From the NCBI GenBank assembly GCA_947382355.1, contig CANCYR010000012.1, positions 1 to 64,000 on the forward strand: a stretch of DNA of 64,000 nt. The letters run 5' to 3'. A program made the translations under genes and the position numbers. Within the stretch, counting starts at the first letter, position 1; every line of letters starts with the position of its first letter. Positions 44,032 through 52,334 of this stretch are shown here, in pieces. The notes under the pieces are model-generated. The model worked only from the letters and a program-made list of their open reading frames with translations, had not been told where the DNA came from and ran no database searches. Origin of the DNA: an uncultured Lachnospiraceae bacterium. Lineage in GTDB: Bacteria; Bacillota; Clostridia; Lachnospirales; Lachnospiraceae.

Positions 44032-45745
44032 AAAACTCCTCCGGCCTGCTTTGGCTTTCCTTCATAATTTTTTTATTTTCATACATAAGCTTGTCCGCCT
44101 GCTGGTAAATGTCCAGCAGTTTTTTCCCGGCATTTTCTTTTTTGTACAGGGCATAACCGTATGCAATGCTGATGCGGAAAGCTTTATCCGGCTTCCGGTT
44201 ATGCTCTGCCATCTTCCTTTTAAAGCTCATAAGTCCCTGCTCACAGCGTTGTTTCACACTGCTTCCACTTATGAGTACGGCAAATTCATCTCCGCCGATA
44301 CGGAAACAATCCCCTCTTTGTCCTTCAAATGCAGACCTGATAATATCAGCGCTTTGCACAAGCATGCCGTCACCTAAATGATGTCCTAAATTGTCATTGA
44401 CAAATTTCAAGTCATTCACATCAAACATGACAACCGCCACAGCTGAAAGCCCATCCTTAATTTTCTCAAGCTCCTCCAACTTTTCCTGAAATGCCGTCCT
44501 GTTTCCGATTCCGGTAAGCCCGTCACGGTATGCCAGCTGACTTACAAATTCTGTCTGGACTCCCAGCTTTACGGCATGGATAGTTCTCTCCAGACTGGAG
44601 CTTCCATAGCATATAATAAAAATCAAAAGGCCGATACGGACAAACATTGCCGAATCATGGCTGTTCCCCTTATAAAACCGGACAATATCTATCACAGTGG
44701 CTACGGAAATACCGCAAAGCCCGATTCCCCGCAATACCTTGTAAATACTTTTCGTCTGGCTTTTTCCTTTTACAAAGGAATTGCTGATAATCATATAAAG
44801 CATAATGATTGCCGACAATGCCAGCATAATATGGGACAGCGGCAGCGTCTCATGTAAATCGGCAATATTCAGTACATGCAATGTGATACATACTATAAAT
44901 TCCAAAAACGACAATGCTGTAAATGCCGTGACTATAAATTTCTTTTTAAATCCATAGGCAGAATTCAGGTACATAATCATTGGAATGGGAATTAGTATAA
45001 GGGAATAGCATGAAATTACCTGAAGCATACGGCTGTCACCTACAAAAAACTGAAGCAGATTTGTCTCTGCAATACACCATACCGCAATGCTTACTGCAAA
45101 CAATCCCAAATACATCAGTTCATGATTTTTCTGATTGGACATATTAATAGGAATGTCCGCAATAATCAAAAGAATCCCTACAAACAAAAGCAGTATACAG
45201 GTAACAAATGCTATGACCTTATTTCCCACAATATCAAATATAATTCCTGCCGGCAGCCCAATATACAAATTGTCCATCCCCGCTCTGGCATCGCCATATG
45301 CCAGCCTGATTCGAACCTCTATAGGTTTTCCGGCATCCTGAAGGGAAACAGGAATGCAGTTCCACCGGGTTCCAAATGATTTTGTATAAAACACATTGTC
45401 AGGCTCGTATGGTTCATAGACTAATTTTCCATCTATGTATACCTTATAAAATATATTTTTGCTTCGATAATAAAGGGCTGTACCCTCTTCCAGCTTTTCC
45501 GGCAATGTATTATAAATGCTGAATTCTTTACCTGATTCTGCCCCTGAAAGCTTATTCAAATGGGCCATATCCACCTGTCCTTCCTCTTTTGTACTCCAAC
45601 CTTTTGAAAAGTCAGAAGCTTCTGAAAAAGACTCTTCCCGAAAGGTTGGCCCTTTATACTGCATGCACATCCATACTACCATACATATGAACACTGCCAG
45701 CATAAAGCCATACATGACATGATATTTCCTATTTGATTTTTCCAT
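43973..45745 (-). CDS. Membrane-anchored diguanylate cyclase (GGDEF)
   Basis: This 590-residue protein has an N-terminal membrane helix, an extracytoplasmic region of about 150 residues resembling sugar-binding jelly-roll sensors, seven or eight membrane helices (about 175-390) and a C-terminal GGDEF domain. The layout is like 7TMR-DISM receptors. The active-site motif RIGGDEFAVL is intact near residue 480, with YRDGLTGIGNRTAF at the start, so it should make c-di-GMP. It ends 59 bases into the acetyltransferase gene. Confidence 0.88.
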   Translation of the reverse strand: MEKSNRKYHVMYGFMLAVFICMVVWMCMQYKGPTFREESFSEASDFSKGWSTKEEGQVDMAHLNKLSGAESGKEFSIYNTLPEKLEEGTALYYRSKNIFYKVYIDGKLVYEPYEPDNVFYTKSFGTRWNCIPVSLQDAGKPIEVRIRLAYGDARAGMDNLYIGLPAGIIFDIVGNKVIAFVTCILLLFVGILLIIADIPINMSNQKNHELMYLGLFAVSIAVWCIAETNLLQFFVGDSRMLQVISCYSLILIPIPMIMYLNSAYGFKKKFIVTAFTALSFLEFIVCITLHVLNIADLHETLPLSHIMLALSAIIMLYMIISNSFVKGKSQTKSIYKVLRGIGLCGISVATVIDIVRFYKGNSHDSAMFVRIGLLIFIICYGSSSLERTIHAVKLGVQTEFVSQLAYRDGLTGIGNRTAFQEKLEELEKIKDGLSAVAVVMFDVNDLKFVNDNLGHHLGDGMLVQSADIIRSAFEGQRGDCFRIGGDEFAVLISGSSVKQRCEQGLMSFKRKMAEHNRKPDKAFRISIAYGYALYKKENAGKKLLDIYQQADKLMYENKKIMKESQSRPEEFYGERHTYEKNNILTAGFKG

Positions 45746-45935
45746 TTTCTTTTATTTGATTCCTTTCCCAAAGAATTTGTTACACATCGCAAAACTGCTG
45801 ATTTTCTCCTTCGTAACTACTTATTCTTTGTTATTGATTATGGACTATTTCAGAAGAAAATGCAACATTGTATGACAAATTATACCATTTTTTCTCCTCT
45901 TTATCCTTTAAAAAGTGCAACTTATAGAAAGGCAC

Positions 45936-45964
45936 TTGTTTTTGCATCCGAAAAATTATATAAA
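45936..45964 (+). promoter_or_regulatory. Promoter and candidate LytTR site of module 2
   Basis: TTGTTT (45936-45941) and TATAAA (45959-45964) stand 17 bases apart. Just upstream, GCAACTTATAGAA (45917-45929) resembles the GCAACTTAGAAGAA before module 1. Another TGCAAC lies at 45861. Confidence 0.5.
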
Positions 45965-46007
45965 GGTATCAGGAAAGCATATGGGAAACTGAAAGTGAAG
46001 GCAGAAT

Positions 46008-46451
46008 ATGAAGATAACATTACAGCAGGTAAATAAGGAATACGAGGAAATTATTATTAAATATGCACAGATGACGGAACGCATTGACAACATTATAAAA
46101 TATATCGAAGGGCAAAGCGGGCAGTTGCTTGGCAGCAGGGACGGACAGAAATCCGTAATAAGCATTCCGGCAGTGCTTTATTTGGAAAGTGTGGAAGGCG
46201 TCACCTATCTGTATACGGAAAAAGAGGTATATCGGCTGAATCTTACTTTGGCGCTTTTTGAAAGTCTCTATGCCCGGGAAGGATTTTTCCGCTGCAGTAA
46301 GTCTATGATAATCAATATTTACCGGATAAAGAGTTTAAAGAGCATATCCGGGAACCGAATCGACGTTACTATGGACAATGAGGAACATGTGGTGATTTCC
46401 AGACATTATGCCAAGGAATTAAGAAGTATATTAAGGGGGGATGCAAAATGA
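46008..46451 (+). CDS. LytTR-domain transcriptional regulator (module 2)
   Basis: This 147-residue protein has a short coiled arm and a LytTR domain: SIPAVLYLESVEGVTYLYT, EGFFRCSKSMIINIYRIKS and EHVVISRHYAKELRSIL. It is a clear paralogue of the module 1 regulator at 36949-37389, with the same gene order downstream. AAGG precedes the ATG by 6 bases. No receiver domain is present, so the signal is likely passed by the adjacent membrane protein. Confidence 0.88.
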   Translation: MKITLQQVNKEYEEIIIKYAQMTERIDNIIKYIEGQSGQLLGSRDGQKSVISIPAVLYLESVEGVTYLYTEKEVYRLNLTLALFESLYAREGFFRCSKSMIINIYRIKSLKSISGNRIDVTMDNEEHVVISRHYAKELRSILRGDAK

Positions 46452-46909
46452 AATGGTTCAAAAAATATCTGTCTTTTGAAGTAAGAATTGATTTTAAGAC
46501 CTGTATATATTTTTTTATGATTTTGTTTTATTATTCTGTTTACACAATTCTTCAAGGCAGCCTGTCTGCAAGCATCTTTATAATGGCGGAGATGATTGCC
46601 GCAGCCTATATAATTGGATATATACAGGTATATCTGCTGAAGAACTTTGATGAGGCTGATAAGCTTGGACGTCAGGAAATTGTATCGGTTTTGCTCTGCT
46701 CCCTACTGTATACTTTTATAAGCTATTTTTTTAACTGGTATGACAGGAACATTCCTGCAACCCTGATTTTTCTTTTGTATATGCTGCTTTGTTATTTATC
46801 CATATTTCTTGCCTATAAAATAAAACGGGATATGGAAACAGCTGAATTGAACCGGGAACTGGAGTATTTTAAAAAAATGAAAGAACAAAACGGAAAGGAT
46901 GAGCCATAA
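46448..46909 (+). CDS. DUF3021-like membrane protein (module 2)
   Basis: This 153-residue protein has four hydrophobic segments and a charged C-terminal helix (METAELNRELEYFKKMKEQ). It overlaps the LytTR gene by 4 bases (ATGA) and lies in the position of the module 1 DUF3021 gene, although the sequences differ considerably. It is probably a membrane inhibitor of the LytTR protein, an inference from context. Confidence 0.7.
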   Translation: MKWFKKYLSFEVRIDFKTCIYFFMILFYYSVYTILQGSLSASIFIMAEMIAAAYIIGYIQVYLLKNFDEADKLGRQEIVSVLLCSLLYTFISYFFNWYDRNIPATLIFLLYMLLCYLSIFLAYKIKRDMETAELNRELEYFKKMKEQNGKDEP

Positions 46910-46911
46910 AG

Positions 46912-47754
46912 ATGGAAAACAAGGAACCTGCAATAGAAATTAAGAATCTCACAAAAAAATACGGAAAACACAGAGGTGTCATAAATCTGTCTTTAAAAGT
47001 GGAACGGGGGGATATTTTCGGATTTTTAGGTCCTAACGGGGCAGGCAAGTCTACCACCATCCGAAGCCTGTTAGGATTGATTGCCTTTTGGGAAGGCAGG
47101 GCTTCCATTTTAGGCATGGATGTGAAAAGCAGACAAAAGGACATATTAAAGGAAGTGGGCTATATGCCTTCAGAGGCTATGTTCTATCCTTCCATGAAAG
47201 CAGGGGACATCATACGTTTTGCTGCAGATATTCGGGGGCTTGATTGCAAAAAGGAAGCTTCCATGCTGTGTGAGCGGCTTGGCGTTGACCTGCATAAAAG
47301 AATTGATGAGCTTTCCCTTGGGAACCGGAAAAAAATCAGTATTGTATGCGCCATGCAGCATAAGCCGAAGCTTTTTATTTTTGACGAGCCTACCAGCGGC
47401 TTAGACCCGTTAATGCAGGCAGAATTTTTCAAGCTCATTTTAGAATATAACAAACAGGGGGCTGCCTGCTTCCTTTCCTCCCATGTACTGTCAGAAATCA
47501 AAACCTATTGCAGACATGCGGCAATTATCAGAGAAGGACAGCTCATCTGCACCGATACGGTGGAAAACCTTACAAAAACCAATGCAAAACGAATCCACAT
47601 GATCAAAGACGGAAAGGAAGAAAATTTTGTATATAAAGGGGATTTGGACAAATTATTTGCAGGCTTTTTTGGACATCACATTGAAGATATCACCATTGAA
47701 GAGCCGCAGCTTGATGAAATCTTTATGCACTATTATGAGGAGGGGCAGAAATGA
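46912..47754 (+). CDS. ABC transporter ATP-binding protein (module 2)
   Basis: This 280-residue ATPase has Walker A GPNGAGKST near residue 41, a somewhat divergent signature LSLGNRKK near 131, Walker B LFIFDEPTSGLD near 151 and the H-loop SSHVLSE. It overlaps the permease gene by 4 bases (ATGA). The likely role is export of a drug or peptide. Confidence 0.92.
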   Translation: MENKEPAIEIKNLTKKYGKHRGVINLSLKVERGDIFGFLGPNGAGKSTTIRSLLGLIAFWEGRASILGMDVKSRQKDILKEVGYMPSEAMFYPSMKAGDIIRFAADIRGLDCKKEASMLCERLGVDLHKRIDELSLGNRKKISIVCAMQHKPKLFIFDEPTSGLDPLMQAEFFKLILEYNKQGAACFLSSHVLSEIKTYCRHAAIIREGQLICTDTVENLTKTNAKRIHMIKDGKEENFVYKGDLDKLFAGFFGHHIEDITIEEPQLDEIFMHYYEEGQK

Positions 47755-48539
47755 CATTATATAAACATGAAATGAAGCAAAATAGTAAGGGTTTTCTTAT
47801 CTGGACCCTTTGTGTAGGTCTCACATGCCTTGGCTGCATTCTTTTGTATAGCAGTTTGGAGAACTCTGTAAAGGACATGGCTGATTCCTTTTCCAACATG
47901 GGCTCCGTGTCCACGGCACTTGGAATGGATAAAATGAGCCTTGCCACCTTAAGGGGATATTATGCCACGGAAATCGCCATGATGCATAATCTGTTGGGAG
48001 CCATGTTTGCCGCCATCCTCGGAACCGGACTTTTATCCAAGGAGGAAGCCGGGCATACTTCGGAATTTTTATATACCCTTCCCATCAGAAGGGAATGGGT
48101 GGTTTTCCAGAAATACCTGGCATTTTTAAGCAATATCCTGCTGTTCAATCTGATTTGTGCCGGAATGTACCTTCTTGGATTTTTGTACATGGGAGAGGAA
48201 ATAAACGGAAAGGAAATGGCACTGTTCCATTTTGCCACAAGCCTTATGCAGATTGAAATCGGAACTGTCTGCTTTCTGGTTTCCGCCTTTGTAAAGAGAA
48301 ATCTGACAGGAGCAGGGCTTGGAATATCCATAATGCTTTTTGCCGCCGATATGATGTGCCGAATCTTACCGGCAATTGAAAACTTAAAATATGTCACGCC
48401 CTTTTATTATTCCAATGCTGCCGATATTTTTACAGAGGGAAGGTTAAATGGAGCCATGTTGGCAATTGGTGCGGGGATTACGATTGTTTCTTTTCTAATT
48501 GCATTATTCAGGTATCGCAGTAAAGACCTGACACCTTAA
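47751..48539 (+). CDS. ABC-2 type transporter permease (module 2)
   Basis: This 262-residue protein has six hydrophobic segments, with SKEEAGHTSEFLYTLPIRRE in the first cytoplasmic loop, a hallmark of the ABC-2 family that moves bacteriocins or drugs. It is the last gene of the module. A terminator at 48552-48584 follows. Confidence 0.85.
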   Translation: MTLYKHEMKQNSKGFLIWTLCVGLTCLGCILLYSSLENSVKDMADSFSNMGSVSTALGMDKMSLATLRGYYATEIAMMHNLLGAMFAAILGTGLLSKEEAGHTSEFLYTLPIRREWVVFQKYLAFLSNILLFNLICAGMYLLGFLYMGEEINGKEMALFHFATSLMQIEIGTVCFLVSAFVKRNLTGAGLGISIMLFAADMMCRILPAIENLKYVTPFYYSNAADIFTEGRLNGAMLAIGAGITIVSFLIALFRYRSKDLTP

Positions 48540-48551
48540 AAACGATATACG

Positions 48552-48584
48552 AAAAAGGCTGCTCATAACGAAGCAGCCTTTTTT
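48552..48584. terminator. Bidirectional terminator
   Basis: AAAAAGGCTGCT/AGCAGCCTTTTT with an 8-base loop lies between the converging module 2 permease and the hypothetical gene on the minus strand. Confidence 0.9.
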
Positions 48585-48593
48585 ATACACTGT

Positions 48594-49280
48594 TTATTTG
48601 ATGGCAGACATATATATACAATACAGACTATGTATTTTCTCCTGAATCTGAAAATACGTACTCCTGACCCGCTCGTCCTTTGACAACAGCAGGTAGCTTT
48701 CCGCTTTCAGACGCTGAATCAGCTGGTATTCCTTGTCATAGTAATAGGGGTCGTTTCCTTCTCCCTTTGTAAGCTTCTTTAAATATATCTCCAAAGCCTC
48801 CAAATACTTCCCGTCCGCTTCCCTTGCCCTGCACTTTTCCTGCTGCGCATTTAACATTCTTTCCATGTCATATGCAAACAGCCGTCCATGCTGCTGTATG
48901 TCACATTGCCTGTAATATGCTCCGGACGACAGCTTCCATACCTTCTCCGGCTCCTTCTCATTTCCCCGGTCATAGCACTCTTTATAAAAATGACGCCACT
49001 CCTCATAAGAAATACCTATGGACTCCAAAGCCCTCCTTGTCTCGGAAACTGTTTCAAAAGACCCGCCGGCAAGATAGTTGAAAATCTGTTCATTTTTCTC
49101 CCTGTCATCCGCTTTTGTTTTTGAAGCCCAGTAAATATAATTATTATCAATCCAGCCAATGATAAGCAGCTCATTCTTAATGTTTAAATATGTGATAATG
49201 GAATTTACCCTGCCATCCAGTTCATAGTTTGGCTTCACTTCCGTACTTTCATTTACAAGATTCCACTGCTCTGCTCCCAT
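48594..49280 (-). CDS. Hypothetical soluble protein
   Basis: I take the ATG at 49280 (GGGG, 8 bases upstream), giving about 228 residues; the frame is open to 49331. No signal peptide or membrane helix is visible. The N-terminal half has YLNIKNELLIIGWIDNNYIYW. The C-terminal half is helical and charged, with Tyr/Leu repeats (EADGKYLEALEIYLKKL), somewhat TPR-like. I do not recognise the family. It is separated from darG by about 100 bases on the same strand. Confidence 0.6.
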   Translation of the reverse strand: MGAEQWNLVNESTEVKPNYELDGRVNSIITYLNIKNELLIIGWIDNNYIYWASKTKADDREKNEQIFNYLAGGSFETVSETRRALESIGISYEEWRHFYKECYDRGNEKEPEKVWKLSSGAYYRQCDIQQHGRLFAYDMERMLNAQQEKCRAREADGKYLEALEIYLKKLTKGEGNDPYYYDKEYQLIQRLKAESYLLLSKDERVRSTYFQIQEKIHSLYCIYMSAIK

Positions 49281-49387
49281 ATCTCCTACCCCTTCTAAAA
49301 GCACTGCCGTTTCTCTTCCGGCAAAAAACATGTTCTATCAAATTTCTATCCATATTCTCATAGGAAAACTGCCTGCAATATGAATCA

Positions 49388-50419
49388 TTATAAAGCATTT
49401 CTTGACAATTCATAATTACCACAAATGTCTACTGAAATAATTAATGTTTGTTCTAAATGATCTATACATTCTATTATATATTTTTTAGAAAATCTATTTG
49501 CTTTATCTGCTGACCATTTCTTAAAACTATCTATTAATTGCTCCTTATTCTTAGGCTTCCCATTTTGTACTAAATACAGCACCGTCGAAACTCCCTCCAA
49601 CTTCTTATCCGTTTTTATTTCATTAACATATTCAGTCGATTTTTTTACAGCAATATGCAGTTTTTCAAATTTGCTATCTACTTTTTCACTACAAATTATC
49701 TGATATATCTGTTCAAAGGTTGCCTGAGAATTATCAATCCCATAATATTTCTGGTACTCTTTTATATTTCGTGCAACAATATCTACAGAATGAGAATATG
49801 GTCCATATTTCCATTTATCATATTTGAAATATTCTTCTTCCAAAAATAAATTTGTAAAAAATCCTGCTTTCTGCAATCTGATATTATTAAACCTTTTTAG
49901 ATTTAAGCGTATATCTAACAATACCAGTCCAGAAACACTAATTTGTGGCGGTTTTTTGGGAATTGCACTATATGAAGATGACGGTTCAAAAATAACGAAG
50001 TCATAATTATCTGATACATCAAATATTTTATTTTCTACTATTTTCTTTACTTCTGCCCAATCCAGCCCACCATTTCCACATCCCAGAGGAGGAATAGCAA
50101 TTTTTTTGACTGCTAATTTCGGAAGCAATTCAACAAAAGACTCCATTCCTTTTTCAATATATTCTATTTTTGAATTTTCCCGCCATTTATTTTTGGTAGG
50201 AAAATTAATTATCGTAATACCTTCCTCAATAAAGGAATGAACCTTTCCAACAGTCAATGTCCCTGTTCTACAAGCCTTTACATATGACTTGTTATTTTCC
50301 GGAAATCTCATTTTAAATTGATATGCAATACCCTTCCCCATAAAACCTTCACAATTCACTGTGTTTATTAAACAATCTGCATTGCAATCAAACATATTTC
50401 CCTTCGTATACTCTATCAT
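49388..50419 (-). CDS. darG: DarG-like antitoxin: macrodomain DNA ADP-ribosyl glycohydrolase
   Basis: This 343-residue protein has an N-terminal macrodomain (about 1-155) with NTVNCEGFMGKGIAYQF near residue 19, NFPTKNKWRENSKIEYIE near 72 (Lys76 is the likely catalytic lysine) and PPLGCGNGGLDW near 109. These are the marks of DarG, which removes ADP-ribose from thymidine in DNA. The C-terminal half is all-helical (IRLQKAGFF, KYDKWKYGPYSHSVDIVAR) and may bind the toxin. The pattern recalls DUF4065-type antitoxins; this is unverified. It follows the toxin gene by 12 bases. Confidence 0.85.
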   Translation of the reverse strand: MIEYTKGNMFDCNADCLINTVNCEGFMGKGIAYQFKMRFPENNKSYVKACRTGTLTVGKVHSFIEEGITIINFPTKNKWRENSKIEYIEKGMESFVELLPKLAVKKIAIPPLGCGNGGLDWAEVKKIVENKIFDVSDNYDFVIFEPSSSYSAIPKKPPQISVSGLVLLDIRLNLKRFNNIRLQKAGFFTNLFLEEEYFKYDKWKYGPYSHSVDIVARNIKEYQKYYGIDNSQATFEQIYQIICSEKVDSKFEKLHIAVKKSTEYVNEIKTDKKLEGVSTVLYLVQNGKPKNKEQLIDSFKKWSADKANRFSKKYIIECIDHLEQTLIISVDICGNYELSRNAL

Positions 50420-50431
50420 AAATTCCCTTTC

Positions 50432-51025
50432 TCAAAACCATTTAGATTGAATACTTATATATGGAGGTTGCTCTAAAATTCCTTTATCTTGAAAAAGTCC
50501 TTCAATATATTTTTGTGTTTCTATATCTGGCACATAAACACACTGAAACAATTCTGCCGGAATACATTTATCCGTCAAGCACTCCGCCATTTTAACATTT
50601 CGTGAATACTCATCAGTCCCACCAACTCTTTCCATTGTGTCCCAATCAATATTTCTTATTCCATCCACATAATTATATAAAATACATTCTTGTTGTGATA
50701 ATGGATGCTTTATTAGTATTTTAAAATCATTAAATTCAGCCAATGCTCTTCTAATACATATATACACAAATTTTTCTGTTGAATATGTATTTTTAACAGC
50801 AACATCAAAAGCAGAATATGGATGAAAATGAAAAGGAGTATATATATCCAAACCTAATTCTTCTCTTTTACTAATGATTTGCGGATCCGCAACATCTCCA
50901 AAAAGCATTTTATGCTCTAACAGCCGTCTTCTCGACAATAAACCATAATTAATTATCATCTCCATGTTATCCACTCTTGTGAGGTGATACAACAACTTTT
51001 TATCTCTAACTCCCTCTAATCCCAT
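50432..51025 (-). CDS. darT: DarT-like toxin: DNA thymidine ADP-ribosyltransferase (DUF4433)
   Basis: This 197-residue protein has the DUF4433 layout. Near the N terminus LLYHLTRVDNMEMIINYGLL contains His14 for NAD binding. PFHFHPYSAFDVAV lies near residue 64 and Arg54 (SKREE) is a candidate catalytic arginine. Late in the domain GGTDEYSRNVKMAECL contains the catalytic Glu148. DarT transfers ADP-ribose from NAD to thymidine in single-stranded DNA and blocks replication. Its partner macrodomain gene follows directly. Base composition is clearly more AT-rich than in neighbours, which suggests transfer. Confidence 0.85.
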   Translation of the reverse strand: MGLEGVRDKKLLYHLTRVDNMEMIINYGLLSRRRLLEHKMLFGDVADPQIISKREELGLDIYTPFHFHPYSAFDVAVKNTYSTEKFVYICIRRALAEFNDFKILIKHPLSQQECILYNYVDGIRNIDWDTMERVGGTDEYSRNVKMAECLTDKCIPAELFQCVYVPDIETQKYIEGLFQDKGILEQPPYISIQSKWF

Positions 51026-51402
51026 TTTGTATTTTTCCCTTTCATCTCACCGTTTAAATTGTATAAAAATACTTAGCACTCGCACCATGTCATTATACCA
51101 TCAAAGATATAATAAATATTGCTCTCCGTTTCATCATATTATGCCGGAGCAGATATTCCCCCCAATATAGTTCATTAAAAACACTGTCAGTCTGCCTAAT
51201 ACTTTGTCCATGACAATTCTGACTTAAAATAATTGTAATGAACAAAAAATGGATGAATTTGCAAATTTGATTATATCACGTCTATTCCCAATTTGGGCAT
51301 TATGGCTCCAATGAAATTTTATAAAAAGAGGCTATATAAAAATACCCGACGCAACACACCATTTATCAGCATTTCTGGGATTTTATCCGTTACTTAAACT
51401 CA
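51026..51402. other. AT-rich spacer upstream of darT
   Basis: About 375 bases separate darT from the ABC-2 exporter gene on the same strand. Apart from the extended -10 element before darT, no open frame or clear hairpin is seen. Confidence 0.6.
51092..51100 (-). promoter_or_regulatory. Extended -10 promoter of darTG
   Basis: On the minus strand TGGTATAAT is a perfect extended -10 box (TGnTATAAT), about 67 bases before the darT start. The -35 region is AT-rich and not close to consensus, as is common with extended -10 promoters. Confidence 0.5.
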
Positions 51403-52224
51403 TCAATTTCCGGCACTTTCATAAATGCTGGTTCCTTTCTGGAACAAGGCATATGCCACAAACCAGAATACGGCTGCAATAATACATTCGATTGCTACAA
51501 CCCCGCCGCTTCCTCCGGTTCCAAAGGGACCGTCCACTCCAAGAAAATAACTTGCCGGAAGGTATGCCACAAAAGCAAAGGGGATAATCCATGTAATAAT
51601 GAATCGAATGCCTTTTGCATATATTTCTGTAGGATACTTGGCAAAATTCGCCATTTCATATGCCACCTGCAAAAAGGGGCCGCTTGTTTTCAGCCAGAAA
51701 GCCAGAGAGGCAAAAAACAATTTGATGGCTGTATAAATCACTGCTCCTGCAAATATGGAAACAAAAAATAATGCAATATGAACCCCGTCTGCCACAACAA
51801 TTCCTTTCATCATACAGCGGATTACCAGAATGCTTCCTACCAAAAGCTCCCCAAGGGCATCCGGCTGCAGTTTTTCACTGATTACCTGAAAGAAAATATT
51901 CATGGGCCGCAGCATATATCTGTCAAAATTCCCGTTGAGTACAAGCCGCCATGCCACCAGCCAGATATTATCAGTAAACAAATGGTCGATTCCTCTCGGA
52001 ATCTGGGCAAATCCATAAATGAAAATCAACTGGTCCAGCGTCCAGCCCTGTAAAGACGGAATCTGTTCAAATACCAGATATAAAAAGGCAATCCCCATAA
52101 ACTGCGATAAAAAGAACCCGAACAGCCCCATGAGGAAGTCCACCTTTGACTGGAGGACTACTTTAAAAAACTGTGCGATCAAAACCTTGTACAGCCTCCA
52201 ATATCTTTTTACTGTATGTATCAT
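51403..52224 (-). CDS. ABC-2 exporter permease (second subunit)
   Basis: I take the ATG at 52224 (after GGAAGGGAG), giving about 273 residues starting MIHTVKRYWRLYKVL, with six hydrophobic segments. RYMLRPMNIFFQVI near residue 100 is typical of COG3694-type permeases that come as pairs with a COG4587 partner and a COG4586 ATPase. The frame is open to 52419, but that extension is built from a short tandem repeat of the previous gene's end. It closes the three-gene exporter. Confidence 0.85.
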   Translation of the reverse strand: MIHTVKRYWRLYKVLIAQFFKVVLQSKVDFLMGLFGFFLSQFMGIAFLYLVFEQIPSLQGWTLDQLIFIYGFAQIPRGIDHLFTDNIWLVAWRLVLNGNFDRYMLRPMNIFFQVISEKLQPDALGELLVGSILVIRCMMKGIVVADGVHIALFFVSIFAGAVIYTAIKLFFASLAFWLKTSGPFLQVAYEMANFAKYPTEIYAKGIRFIITWIIPFAFVAYLPASYFLGVDGPFGTGGSGGVVAIECIIAAVFWFVAYALFQKGTSIYESAGN

Positions 52225-52274
52225 AACTACTCCCTTCCTAATGTGCTGACACATTGCTGTTTCTTGCCAATACA

Positions 52275-52334
52275 CTAACCGCCAAGCACTACAAGTTGTT
52301 TCGTACCAGCACTCTAACCGCCAAGCACTACAAG
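52275..52334. repeat. 39-bp tandem repeat at the end of the permease gene
   Basis: CTAACCGCCAAGCACTACAAG occurs at 52275-52295 and 52314-52334, 39 bases apart, with weaker similarity beyond. The second copy is the 3' end of the permease gene at 52314-53132. The duplication lies in the gap between the two permease genes. Confidence 0.8.
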
